Shown here in pieces: positions 1 through 8,442 of a stretch of DNA of 64,000 nucleotides. The first letter of the stretch is position 1. The number at the start of each line of letters is the position of its first letter. The notes under the pieces were generated by a model. The model did not search any database. It was not told the origin of the DNA and was given only the letters and a program-made list of their open reading frames with translations. The translations under genes and the position numbers were made by a program. This DNA is from Arcticibacter sp045629565 (GTDB lineage Bacteria > Bacteroidota > Bacteroidia > Sphingobacteriales > Sphingobacteriaceae). Where the stretch lies: the NCBI RefSeq assembly GCF_045629565.1, contig NZ_JAZQRL010000068.1, forward strand, positions 1 to 64,000. Direction: 5' to 3'.

Positions 1-59
1 CGATAAACGACGGGACCTGCCGTGCCCCGTACCCTGCCTTTGTTGTCTACTTTTGCCAT
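1..59 (-). CDS. N-terminus of an unidentified protein (partial)
   Basis: The first 19 codons of a minus-strand gene that runs off the left edge of the window. The start ATG is the complement of 57-59 and the visible peptide begins MAKVDNKGRVRG and continues TAGPVVYR. Short N-termini of this style (basic, GxVRG, then GPVVYR) remind me of phage-like or DUF6266-type Bacteroidota proteins, but this is a weak resemblance and no function is claimed. A purine-rich tract (AAAAAAGAAA) lies just upstream of the ATG. Confidence 0.4.
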   Translation of the reverse strand, partial: MAKVDNKGRVRGTAGPVVY

Positions 60-188
60 AATGCTGTTTCTTTTTTCAGAACAAGGTAGAGCAGCGGAAA
101 GGCTGGTGACGATTTTTTTGCGATTTTTTCCAAAATCTTCCGGAATTGAGCCGATTTTGCACTAAAAAGACAAGGGGACCAGGATAGA

Positions 189-332
189 ACGTCTTTATAT
201 GCAGGAGTATACATCGTCGGTATGAAAGCGTATACAACCAGGGGAAAGCCAGTCAAAAGTCCGACTTTTCATACCCCAGGTCGGACTGATCCCGGGAGAA
301 TCTGCGCTTGTTATCGCCTGCATATAAACGTT
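189..332. repeat. Inverted repeats in the 60-462 non-coding stretch
   Basis: The 400 bases between the partial gene and the oxidoreductase hold no convincing gene. They contain a perfect 12-bp inverted repeat: TTTATATGCAGG at 194-205 and its complement at 317-328, with a flanking AACG/CGTT that extends the match imperfectly. Inside it lies a second perfect 8-bp inverted repeat, AGTCCGAC at 258-265 and GTCGGACT at 280-287. The nested arrangement could fold into one long structured element. There is no T-run, so it does not read as a terminator. Function unknown. Confidence 0.4.
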
Positions 333-462
333 GTCTTTATGAAGGTCAAGGAGTTTCACTTTCCTAAACCTGCTTTTTCTTTAAGCTTACACTTAAAGGG
401 CATGAGGCATATTAGACACACACCAGCCAGGATGTTCGAAAATTATCGGTTATCTTTAACGT

Positions 463-1407
463 ATGAAAGCGGCTATAATCAATCAGTTTGGCTCTGCAGA
501 CGAGCTGAAAATCGCAGAAGTAGAAAGACCGGAACCGGGTCCTGATCAGGTGGTCATTGGCATCAAAGCTGCCAGCATTAATCCGGTGGACACCAAAATC
601 AGATCGGGGAAGCACATCAGCTGCAAAGACTTGAAACTCCCCTCGATACTGGGGAAAGATTTTAGCGGAACCATTGAACTTCTGGGAGAAAACGTAACAG
701 GATTTCAGGTTGGCGATGCGGTTTTCGGTTGCAGCTTCGGAGCCGGGACATACGCCGAGTATCTGGCAATCGAAAGTTCTTACTTTGTTAAGAAGCCTGC
801 AAACGCGTCTTTCGAGGAAGCCGCAGCTGTTCCCCTCGTAGCGTTAACGGCGTATCAGGCTGTACATGAGCATTTAAATATAAAACCCGATCAGCGTATC
901 CTGATTCATGCAGCAGCAGGCGGAGTAGGACACCTGGCCGTTCAGTTTGCTAAACTAACGGGAGCCTATGTTTATGGTACAGCGTCTGAAGCCAATGCTA
1001 CTTTTCTTAAACGGCTTGGCATAGACGAAACAATTGATTACAAAAATGAACAGTTTGAAGAACGGGCTTCTGATTTAGATGCCGTGATAGATGCTATGGG
1101 TGGCGATGTCTTATACCGCTCGATATCTTGTGTGAAGCCTGGCGGTACAGTGGTTTGCCTGCCCTCCTCCACAAAAAATGACCCGAAAGCGGTTGCTCTT
1201 GCGCTGGAAAAGGATGTAAGGTTAATATGGCCGATGATGCACCCTGACAGGGATCAGCTGGAGCTCTTCGCGCAGCTGATCCGGGACGAGAAGCTGCGCG
1301 TTCATGTAGACAAAGCGTATTCTTTAAATGACATTGCCCGGGCCCACACTGACATGGAGTCGCATAAGACCCGGGGTAAGCTTGTCGTCGTCATTGGAAT
1401 GCCTTAA
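463..1407 (+). CDS. NADP-dependent (quinone) oxidoreductase, MDR family
   Basis: A 314-residue medium-chain dehydrogenase/reductase of the zinc-free quinone reductase branch, expected to reduce quinones or enones with NADPH in the cytoplasm. The N-terminal GroES-like fold carries the family pattern ASINPVDTKIRSG (about 37-49), and the Rossmann fold shows AAGGVG at 151-156 followed by HLAVQFAK. The cysteine/histidine zinc ligands of true alcohol dehydrogenases are absent. Length is normal for the family. TATCTTTA at 451-458, five bases before the ATG, resembles the Bacteroidota -7 element. It stands alone and converges on the phytase gene with only three bases between the stop codons. The physiological substrate cannot be told from sequence. 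Confidence 0.85.
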   Translation: MKAAIINQFGSADELKIAEVERPEPGPDQVVIGIKAASINPVDTKIRSGKHISCKDLKLPSILGKDFSGTIELLGENVTGFQVGDAVFGCSFGAGTYAEYLAIESSYFVKKPANASFEEAAAVPLVALTAYQAVHEHLNIKPDQRILIHAAAGGVGHLAVQFAKLTGAYVYGTASEANATFLKRLGIDETIDYKNEQFEERASDLDAVIDAMGGDVLYRSISCVKPGGTVVCLPSSTKNDPKAVALALEKDVRLIWPMMHPDRDQLELFAQLIRDEKLRVHVDKAYSLNDIARAHTDMESHKTRGKLVVVIGMP

Positions 1408-1410
1408 GGA

Positions 1411-2454
1411 CTATTTAGATGGCTTAATCCGATCTTCAATCAGGCGCCAGTCGTAATAATGAAATACTTTACCGTTGCTCATCGCTACGAACAATCCTTT
1501 CGGAAAGCGAGCTCCCAGGTTGACCGATGTGACATCAGATCCATCACTTTCAAGCGTAGAGAAAGGAATGGAGGCTAGGCGAATATGCTGATGCGGATTG
1601 CCGGCACTTCCGCTACGGCTGTAAATGGAGAAGCGGTTGGCCTGTTGGTCGGATACCAGTATATATCCGTCTTTCTCGTTGCTTTTATAAATGGATATGC
1701 CTTCAACGTCTGATTTGAAATCTTTGTTACCGAAAAAGGCAAGCTCCTGATTTCCTTTGCTCACATCGGCGTAATATTTATGCACCCCGGCGCCTTCATC
1801 GGAATAATAGACATATCCGTTTTCGTTATCTACAGCTATGCTTTCTATTTCCTTTTTACCACTGAATGCCCCGAACTTCCTGACAACAGCACCTCCTACT
1901 ACGCCGTTTCCCCGGTCTTGGAGGTGATATTGCCATAAATAACTGCCTGAGGGCCCGGTTTTACGACCTACGATAGCGAATATAGCATTATCATCCGGTC
2001 GTGTATAGAGGGCGATTCCCATCGGATCGCGCTGCGTTTCCCCTACAAATACATCTATCCCACCGTTGTCAATCGGCTTAAGGTCAGGCATGGAGAAAAT
2101 GCGAATCTTATTTGTTTCACGCTCTGTAAACACAGCAACATCAGTTGGATTTCCTGCTACCATGAGGCGGTAGGCGATATCAATATTATTAGGACGCTGC
2201 AGGCCTGTTACTTTATTGACGATTTTCCCGTCCAGATCAAAAACATAGATACCGCCATTCGTTTCTTTGTCGGTTCCTACGATCAAACTTTGTGAAGGAT
2301 CTGTCGGATGGATCCAGATGGCAGGGTCGTCTGTATCAAATTCTACCTGTTGGGTAGTCACTGTAGGCTTGACCGCATCGGGAGCTATAGACCGGGTGAG
2401 GCTGCACGAGCTGAAAATTGAAACGGCTATGATAATAGAAAATCTGTATGTCAT
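1411..2454 (-). CDS. 3-phytase, beta-propeller type, lipoprotein
   Basis: A 347-residue beta-propeller phytase (BPP). The family releases phosphate from phytate (inositol hexakisphosphate) with calcium as cofactor. The signal peptide ends in a lipobox with Cys17 (IFSSC), so the enzyme should be a lipoprotein at the cell envelope. Family signatures follow: FDTDDPAIWIHP (about 39-50), GTDKETNGGIYVFDLDG, the later DPMGIALYTR, and SDEGAGVHKYYAD, all typical of the six-bladed acidic propeller. It lies 51 bases downstream of a TonB-dependent receptor on the same strand, most simply read as a two-gene operon in which the receptor imports a product or metal complex. Calling it phytase rests on family resemblance; other phosphomonoesters are possible. 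Confidence 0.85.
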   Translation of the reverse strand: MTYRFSIIIAVSIFSSCSLTRSIAPDAVKPTVTTQQVEFDTDDPAIWIHPTDPSQSLIVGTDKETNGGIYVFDLDGKIVNKVTGLQRPNNIDIAYRLMVAGNPTDVAVFTERETNKIRIFSMPDLKPIDNGGIDVFVGETQRDPMGIALYTRPDDNAIFAIVGRKTGPSGSYLWQYHLQDRGNGVVGGAVVRKFGAFSGKKEIESIAVDNENGYVYYSDEGAGVHKYYADVSKGNQELAFFGNKDFKSDVEGISIYKSNEKDGYILVSDQQANRFSIYSRSGSAGNPHQHIRLASIPFSTLESDGSDVTSVNLGARFPKGLFVAMSNGKVFHYYDWRLIEDRIKPSK

Positions 2455-2505
2455 AATTATTGATGAGAACTGAGCCCCGTTAGTTATAGAATTGATGGAC
2501 GTTTT

Positions 2506-5316
2506 TTATAGATCAAACTTAATCCCTAAGTTATACCGTGGCCGGTAAAACTCCGCCTGCATGGTGCGGCTCTTTATGCCCTGATAAAAGCGTAGTGGCT
2601 GATTAGTCAGGTTATTCGCTTCTCCAAACAGTCTCAGCGCGCCCGTTATCTTGTAGGATGCGTTTGCATCAAGGAAGAACTGGCTGTCATAATAGCTGTC
2701 TTCGAAGTTATTGCCGCCGAGTTCGAAAACGTAGGAGTCTGCGTAGTTTGCAGATAGCCTTGAACTGAGCCGCTTCGTTTCGTATGAAAGGGAAAAGTTA
2801 AACAGGTTAGGCGAAGTACCGGGAAACTTGACATCAGTACGTTCCTCTCCCTCTTCGTTAAAGATACCGTCTGTATCGGAACGGGTAAAGGTATAATTCG
2901 CGTAAACACCAAAGCCTTTCAAAAATCCTGGCAGGAAATCAAGCTGGCGTTGAATAGCTACCTCGAAGCCATAGACATTCACTGATCCGCCGTTTCGTGG
3001 TTGTATCAGCGTAAACTCTTTTCCGGCTGGGATTGGATTTCCCTGATCGGGAAAGTCTGATGCAAATTTTTCGGTAGTATAGGATCCGTCTCTATAACGA
3101 TATATAAAATCCTGGATGTTCTTATAGAAGGCGCCTCCGGATACAAGTCCTACAGAGCGGAAATAATTTTCGACCATGAAATCGAAGTTCCACGCATAAG
3201 CCGCCTTTAGGCTTTCATTTCCAATAAGCAATTCTTCATCCCCTATGCGGTTATCAAAGTAAGGCACAAGATCGAAATAGTTAGGGCGCGCTATGGAGGT
3301 TGTGGCAGCTAAGCGAAAGATCAGGTTGTCAGATGCGCTATATTTTAAAGTTGCCGAGGGCATGACGTTGAGGTAGTCATTCTTATTGGTCACTTCTCCT
3401 ACGATATCTTCTTCATCTTCTACCACGTAGCCCGTATAGCGAAGGGATGTATGCTCCAGCCTCGCTCCGAGAATCATGGATAGGCGGGTATTAAAGTCCT
3501 GGTCCCAGCGTAAATATCCTGCGGTAATAACCTCACGGGCATCGTAGTTCCCGGCTGCATATTCGTCGGGTTTATCTTCTTGCTCAAACAGGGAGCCGTT
3601 GCCCAGATGGAGACCGCCCAGGTAACCGGCACTAACAAATGAGCCGGCGACATACTGCTCGCCAGGTTGAAAGTTGCTTCCGCTGAAGGTGCGGGAGGGA
3701 ATCTGACCGAAATTATTGAAAATATCCTCATTGGATCCCAGAGGTGAATAGTTAAAGAAGTTATTTTGACGCTCTTTATTTTTCAGACGGAGCCTTCCTC
3801 CAAAACGAAGTCTACCCTTTTGACCGTTCACCACACTTAGGGGGACCCTCAGATTGATCTTAGCACCCGATTCGCGCTCCTTCGTATAATTTCTATTTTC
3901 ACTAATTTCGTTGAGGCTGAAGTCTGACAGGGTAGCAGCGCTCGATGCCAGTGGGCGCTTAGGATTAGCCAGGTCGAGGCCGATGGCTTGATCTTCTGCG
4001 GCGAAGCTGATATACCGCTCGTTTGGACGCAGTTCACGGGCATCAGAATAGGAAAGTGTCCAGTCGAGATCTAATGCAGCGCTTATCAGATGCTCGCCTT
4101 TGAAGGAGAGGTTCTTTACGCGCTGATCTTCGAGGCGACCGCTCTTGTTCCGGCTGTTGTCAATACCTCCCTTTGTTTCGCGCTCAACAGTACCTTTATA
4201 GCCGTCTCCGTCTGGCTCAATGTCGGTAAAGCTCAACCGGTAGCGATTTTCCCGGTCATCTCTCCAGTTATACATTCCGTTAAAGCTCAATCTGTTCCTG
4301 TCGTCAATCTTAAAATCTGATGCAAGTGCTACACTTCGTCGGATACGTTGCACAAAATAGTGACGAATCTCCTGTTCTTCAAGGAAAATTTTCCCGTCTT
4401 CTTCTTTCCATTTGGCCTCAACATCGTCAGATCCATAGTCATTGTTATTATAGGAGCCGCTTAACACCACACCCAACCGACCACCGGCGAAGCGGCTTCC
4501 GGCGACAAATGAACCGGTATAAAGGGCTTTCTCCCGAATAGGGTTGTAGCCTGAAGATAAAGTACCGGACAGACGCAGACCATTTGGCGCGGCTCTGGTG
4601 ATGAGGTTTACGGATCCTCCGATGGCATCGGCGTCCATGTCGGGGGTCAGCGTTTTGTTAACTTCGATGGTCTGGATCATATCAGAAGGAATAAGATCCA
4701 TCTGGATGCGGCGGTTGTCGCCTTCTGCGGAAGGTATACGGTCGCCATTTAATGACACTGAGTTTAGCTCAGGCGCTAACCCGCGGATGATGATGTCCCT
4801 TGCCTCCCCCTGATCGTTTTGCATCGTTACACCAGGCACGCGTTTGATCGCATCGCCGATATTAGCATCCGGAAACCGGCCCATTTGATCGGCGGATACG
4901 ATGTTTGTTATATTGGCGTTGTTTTTCTGCTGGTTAAGTGCCTTTGCTTGTCCCCTCAACCGATCGCCCATAATGACTACTTCTGACGCCACAACAGCTC
5001 CGTCTTCCATCTTAATAACGGTGTTCACAGCCCTGCCGCCTGTAACGGTCACCTCAACTGAACCTGTTTTATATCCGAGGTACGAAACGCTGACGGTGTA
5101 AGTGCCTGCCGGAACGTTAAGAAATTCGAAATTACCCTGATCATCGGAGATGGTATAGCGGTTTCCACCGCTCAGCCTGAGGGTTGCACCGGGGAGGGAA
5201 AGGTTCTGATCTGCATCTGTGACCTTGCCGGTAATCAAACCTGATTGCGCTATTGAAAGATGTGGCAGACAAAGCGAAAAAGTTAAGAAAAGTGAGAAAC
5301 GTAAAAAGATCTTCAT
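2506..5316 (-). CDS. TonB-dependent outer membrane receptor
   Basis: A 936-residue TonB-dependent receptor for energised uptake across the outer membrane. A signal peptide (1-24, ending SIAQ) is followed by a carboxypeptidase-regulatory-like domain (about 26-100, ITGKVTDADQ), a plug domain (about 130-242) with IGDAIKRVPGV, IIIRGLAPELNSVSLNGDR and AIGGSVNLITR, and then a long beta-barrel. The plug resembles receptors with RNRI-like specificity loops seen next to phytases and other phosphatases in Bacteroidota. Its neighbour on the 3' side is the BPP phytase, so the cargo is probably linked to phytate hydrolysis (inositol phosphate, or the metal it chelates); that is inference. It is shorter than SusC proteins and has no SusD partner. 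Confidence 0.88.
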   Translation of the reverse strand: MKIFLRFSLFLTFSLCLPHLSIAQSGLITGKVTDADQNLSLPGATLRLSGGNRYTISDDQGNFEFLNVPAGTYTVSVSYLGYKTGSVEVTVTGGRAVNTVIKMEDGAVVASEVVIMGDRLRGQAKALNQQKNNANITNIVSADQMGRFPDANIGDAIKRVPGVTMQNDQGEARDIIIRGLAPELNSVSLNGDRIPSAEGDNRRIQMDLIPSDMIQTIEVNKTLTPDMDADAIGGSVNLITRAAPNGLRLSGTLSSGYNPIREKALYTGSFVAGSRFAGGRLGVVLSGSYNNNDYGSDDVEAKWKEEDGKIFLEEQEIRHYFVQRIRRSVALASDFKIDDRNRLSFNGMYNWRDDRENRYRLSFTDIEPDGDGYKGTVERETKGGIDNSRNKSGRLEDQRVKNLSFKGEHLISAALDLDWTLSYSDARELRPNERYISFAAEDQAIGLDLANPKRPLASSAATLSDFSLNEISENRNYTKERESGAKINLRVPLSVVNGQKGRLRFGGRLRLKNKERQNNFFNYSPLGSNEDIFNNFGQIPSRTFSGSNFQPGEQYVAGSFVSAGYLGGLHLGNGSLFEQEDKPDEYAAGNYDAREVITAGYLRWDQDFNTRLSMILGARLEHTSLRYTGYVVEDEEDIVGEVTNKNDYLNVMPSATLKYSASDNLIFRLAATTSIARPNYFDLVPYFDNRIGDEELLIGNESLKAAYAWNFDFMVENYFRSVGLVSGGAFYKNIQDFIYRYRDGSYTTEKFASDFPDQGNPIPAGKEFTLIQPRNGGSVNVYGFEVAIQRQLDFLPGFLKGFGVYANYTFTRSDTDGIFNEEGEERTDVKFPGTSPNLFNFSLSYETKRLSSRLSANYADSYVFELGGNNFEDSYYDSQFFLDANASYKITGALRLFGEANNLTNQPLRFYQGIKSRTMQAEFYRPRYNLGIKFDL

Positions 5317-5373
5317 AAACTCTATTTATGCACAAGGTTAGGACGCCTGTGTTAAACGAGGATGAAGAAGACA

Positions 5374-5958
5374 TTAAGTTACGATATTGATCTGGTACCT
5401 GGCGAGTAATCCGGCCAGACCGTGATGGGAGAAGCTCGCCTTCTTAATGATATTCAGTTCAGGATCGATAACGAAGCCATAAGCCGAAACCAAATTTGCG
5501 GAACTCAGATTGGTTGCTTCGAAAAGGGCTCCCGACAGATCCGTCTGATCAAAAAAGGAGTTTGAAAGGTTGGTCTTGTTGAAATTCACCTCCTTCATAC
5601 TGGTCCGGATAAACTTGGTTTTCAACATCTTCTTTCCCTGGAAAGAACTGTAGTCGAGGATACAGGAATCAAACATGACACTGAACAGAAAATCCTGGCA
5701 TTCACTGAAATTCACTCCGAGAATCTTGGAGTTACTGAATTTGACATTATTGACAGTGGACTCACTTAATTTCATCATGGACAGGTTACAGCCATCGAAG
5801 GTGCAGTCCATGAACTTACTGTAGTAGAACTCGCTGTTTGAGAAATCGCAGCTGATAAAAGAGCAGTTTTGAAACTCACGCCCCTTGACCACCTTTTCTG
5901 CATAGACTACCTTTTCAAACGTTTTATCTTCGTGTACTATTCGTTCCATTTCTGCCAT
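5374..5958 (-). CDS. Pentapeptide-repeat protein, Qnr/MfpA-like
   Basis: A 194-residue protein made almost wholly of pentapeptide repeats, with pattern A(D/N)LXX-like units such as CSFIS, CDFSN, SEFYY, CTFDG, CNLSM, VNFNK, TNLSN and TDLSG from about residue 28 to 155. These form a right-handed quadrilateral beta-helix. The C-terminal tail GLAGLLARYQINIV matches the usual end of Qnr-like proteins of Bacteroidota and may form the dimerisation region. Family members can mimic DNA and bind DNA gyrase, but many have unknown roles, so drug tolerance is only a possibility. No signal peptide. The start is the upstream ATG at 5958; MERIV three codons later is an alternative. A -7-like TACTTTTG sits just upstream. 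It precedes the TonB receptor by 57 bases. Confidence 0.8.
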   Translation of the reverse strand: MAEMERIVHEDKTFEKVVYAEKVVKGREFQNCSFISCDFSNSEFYYSKFMDCTFDGCNLSMMKLSESTVNNVKFSNSKILGVNFSECQDFLFSVMFDSCILDYSSFQGKKMLKTKFIRTSMKEVNFNKTNLSNSFFDQTDLSGALFEATNLSSANLVSAYGFVIDPELNIIKKASFSHHGLAGLLARYQINIVT

Positions 5959-5970
5959 TTAGTGTTCGGT

Positions 5971-5978
5971 CAAAAGTA
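5971..5978 (-). promoter_or_regulatory. Putative -7 promoter element of the pentapeptide gene
   Basis: TACTTTTG on the minus strand fits the Bacteroidota -7 consensus TAnnTTTG. It lies 12 bases before the ATG, so the mRNA leader would be only a few bases. No clear TTTG at the expected -33 distance (the nearest is 27 bases away). Confidence 0.4.
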
Positions 5979-6072
5979 GAATAATTCGCCGCAAGGCGGA
6001 TAAATCAAAACCATGTTCTTCGCATCGTGTTGATAAACTGTGCAGAAAAATGCACATAACGAATTAAATGTG

Positions 6073-7395
6073 ATGAGAAACGCAAACATTTTTAAATCCG
6101 GAGTGATTGTAGCAGCTCTCCTGGTCTCTGCAAGACTGATGGCCCAAGAGCCACAGACAGGAACTGACTATGTAAAACCGTTCCAGCCTGAGGCCTTCCG
6201 GACCTGGTCCATAGGGGTGAATGGCGGAGCCATGTATTTAGGGTCCTTTTTCGGACAAGACGATTATAAGGGACGAAAAACAGAGCTGGGGTACGGTGCT
6301 TATGTAAAGAAGCAGATCCTGCCTTCTTTTGGATTGCAGGCAGACTACTTCAGGGGAAAACTTTCTGCCAATACGAGCCACCTGAACGGACAGGATCAGG
6401 CAGGTCCTAATGCATCCTTTTCGACTGACCTCCACTGGGCGGCCAGTATCAGTGGTAACTTCACCTTTGCCAATATCAACTTCAGACAGCGAGAGAGCGT
6501 AATTCAGCCTTATGCTACGGTTGGTGCAGGTATGGCAGAATACCGGCCTACCTATACCACCACTGCCGGTGCAACCACAGTGTCGCATAACATCCCCGAA
6601 CTAATCATACCGGTTGGTGCAGGGGTAAAATTCAGGGTTACCGATGGAGTAAACCTGGACCTGGGCTATAAGGTAACGTTTGTTAATTCAGACAACATTG
6701 ATGGGTATACCAGGGGCGTGAACGACAAATATTCGTACGCACATGCCGGTTTGGAATTTGCCCTGGGTGATAAAAGCAGACCTCAACTGGCCTCTCATAA
6801 TATCGTATCGGATATCGAGAGGGACTACTCGGGCCGCTATGATCAGCTGAAAAGTGAGCTTGATGAGCAGAAGCAAAAAAATCAGCAAATGGAAGATAAG
6901 TTTAACCAAACCCTTGTCGATACTGACAAAGATGGTGTAGTGGACCTGTTCGATAAATGTCCGGGTACACCGGCAGGAACTGCGGTAGATGGCTCAGGCT
7001 GTCCGCTGCCAGAGCGCAAGCCTGAGGTGAAGGTTTACATCACGGAAGAAGACAAGAGAGTTGTTGCAGAGGCCATCAAGAATCTGGAATTCGACTTTGG
7101 AAAGGCAACTATCCGAGAGAGCTCATTTGCGAGCTTAACCCGGGTAGCCGACCTACTAAAAAGCAAGAACTTTAGCTTGAAGCTTGCCGGTCATACCGAT
7201 GATGTAGGTAGCGCAGCGAGCAATATGAAACTTTCAAAGGCCAGAGCAGAATCTGTTAAACAATTCCTGATAAGCCGGGGAGCCAATCCGTCACGTATTG
7301 AAGCTACCGGCTACGGTGAAGATCAGCCGATTGCTTCTAATAAGACGGAAGCCGGAAGACAGCAAAACCGCCGCGTAGAGTTTACGTTATTTTAA
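6073..7395 (+). CDS. OmpA-family outer membrane protein with barrel, TSP3-like linker and peptidoglycan domain
   Basis: About 440 residues. I choose the ATG at 6073 (MRNANIFKSG) rather than the in-frame GTG at 6040, because it gives a standard signal peptide ending ARLMAQ. A beta-barrel of roughly 200 residues follows (SIGVNGGAMYLGSFFGQDD onward), then a charged helical linker (about 245-285, LKSELDEQKQKNQQMEDK), a calcium-binding thrombospondin type 3-like motif (DTDKDGVVDLFDKCP), and a C-terminal OmpA/MotB domain with the peptidoglycan-binding signature LAGHTDDVGSAASNMKLS and final RRVEF. It anchors the outer membrane to peptidoglycan. It is followed by a good terminator, so it is probably monocistronic. 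Confidence 0.88.
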   Translation: MRNANIFKSGVIVAALLVSARLMAQEPQTGTDYVKPFQPEAFRTWSIGVNGGAMYLGSFFGQDDYKGRKTELGYGAYVKKQILPSFGLQADYFRGKLSANTSHLNGQDQAGPNASFSTDLHWAASISGNFTFANINFRQRESVIQPYATVGAGMAEYRPTYTTTAGATTVSHNIPELIIPVGAGVKFRVTDGVNLDLGYKVTFVNSDNIDGYTRGVNDKYSYAHAGLEFALGDKSRPQLASHNIVSDIERDYSGRYDQLKSELDEQKQKNQQMEDKFNQTLVDTDKDGVVDLFDKCPGTPAGTAVDGSGCPLPERKPEVKVYITEEDKRVVAEAIKNLEFDFGKATIRESSFASLTRVADLLKSKNFSLKLAGHTDDVGSAASNMKLSKARAESVKQFLISRGANPSRIEATGYGEDQPIASNKTEAGRQQNRRVEFTLF

Positions 7396-7417
7396 GACGG
7401 CATCGTATTTTGACTGG

Positions 7418-7447
7418 AAGGGCATCTCCGCTGGGGGTGCCCTTTCT
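7418..7447 (+). terminator. Rho-independent terminator after the OmpA gene
   Basis: AAGGGCA at 7418-7424 pairs with TGCCCTT at 7438-7444 around a 13-base loop, followed by a T-rich tail (TTCTTATTTAT). Confidence 0.75.
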
Positions 7448-7491
7448 TATTTATCTGCAAACATTTAGTTTTATAAACTTATTCTATCTAT

Positions 7492-8379
7492 ATGCTAAAA
7501 GCAGTTTGTTTTGGTGAGATCCTTTGGGATAAATTTAAAGATGAAAAGCGTGCAGGTGGTGCGCCCTTGAATGTTGCACTGCACCTGCACAAGCAGAATG
7601 TTAGATGCGGACTGATCAGCAGCGTGGGCGATGATGTCGCTGGCCGTGAATTGCTGGAGGTTATAGCTCATCAGAATTTCCCGACAGACCTTATCCAGAA
7701 GCATCCTGCCCTGCCAACAGGAATGGTAGAGGTGGTTCTCGATGAAAAGCATCAGGCTACCTATACGATTGTAGAGCCGGTAGCCTGGGATGCGATTATC
7801 GCCACAGAAGAGGGAAAGAAAGCAGTAGCTGAGGCTGAAGTGTTTATTTACGGAAGTCTTGCCTGTAGAAGCGCCACAAGCCGGTCTGCACTTTCAATTT
7901 TGCTCCCGTTGGCAAAAAAGCGTGTGCTGGATCTTAATTTGAGAGCTCCTCATTATTCCGCTGCTGTCGTGCAGAAGCTCATTGAATCCGCAGATATCTT
8001 AAAGATTAATGAAGATGAACTCGCTTATCTGGCGGACTTATATCAGCTTACGGTTCGGGATATTGACGGGATGGTTTATAATTTGAGCACTCGGAGCGAT
8101 ACATCTGTGATTTGCGTAACCCTTGGAGATAAGGGTGCTATGGTCTTGTATGAGGGTGTTATATACCGGCATTCGGGATTTGCGGTTGAAGTAGCCGACA
8201 CCGTTGGTGCTGGTGATTCTTTCCTGGCGACTTTTGTCAGTGGCCTCTTAAACAAATCACCGATCGACAAGATCTTGCAGAACGCTTGTGCTGTAGGCGC
8301 GTTTGTAGCGTCAAGGCGCGGAGCAAATCCTGATTATACGCTCGAAGAAATTGAGGGAACGGATTTTTACACTAGTTAA
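7492..8379 (+). CDS. PfkB-family carbohydrate kinase (fructokinase-like)
   Basis: A 295-residue sugar kinase of the ribokinase/PfkB family, cytoplasmic, transferring phosphate from ATP to a sugar hydroxyl. The N-terminal substrate-binding glycine pair is seen in GGAPLNVALHL (about 22-32), and the second PfkB signature DTVGAGDSF at 236-244 contains the catalytic base Asp242 and the anion hole. The opening FGEILWDKF is typical of fructokinase-like members, but family members acting on other sugars look the same, so fructose is an inference. It is the first gene of a plus-strand row; the next gene follows after 63 bases, so co-transcription is possible but not proven. Confidence 0.82.
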   Translation: MLKAVCFGEILWDKFKDEKRAGGAPLNVALHLHKQNVRCGLISSVGDDVAGRELLEVIAHQNFPTDLIQKHPALPTGMVEVVLDEKHQATYTIVEPVAWDAIIATEEGKKAVAEAEVFIYGSLACRSATSRSALSILLPLAKKRVLDLNLRAPHYSAAVVQKLIESADILKINEDELAYLADLYQLTVRDIDGMVYNLSTRSDTSVICVTLGDKGAMVLYEGVIYRHSGFAVEVADTVGAGDSFLATFVSGLLNKSPIDKILQNACAVGAFVASRRGANPDYTLEEIEGTDFYTS

Positions 8380-8442
8380 ACATCTTAGCAGGATGAAAAT
8401 TTTAACTTAGATTTTACGTTTACCATTTAAGCAAAGGCGATT

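Noticed and set aside
47..256. A 69-residue minus-strand reading frame next to the left edge
   Set aside because: Its composition is unlike real proteins here, it overlaps the true N-terminus at 1-59 in another frame, and it has no recognisable motif.
220..471. GTATGAAAGCG found twice, at 220-230 and over the start codon at 461-471, as a duplicated gene start
   Set aside because: The match is 11 bases and ends there; the upstream copy has no coding continuation of the same family.
5987..5998. CGCCGCAAGGCG, a GNRA-loop mini-hairpin upstream of the pentapeptide and OmpA genes
   Set aside because: Only four base pairs; expected by chance in 64 kb.
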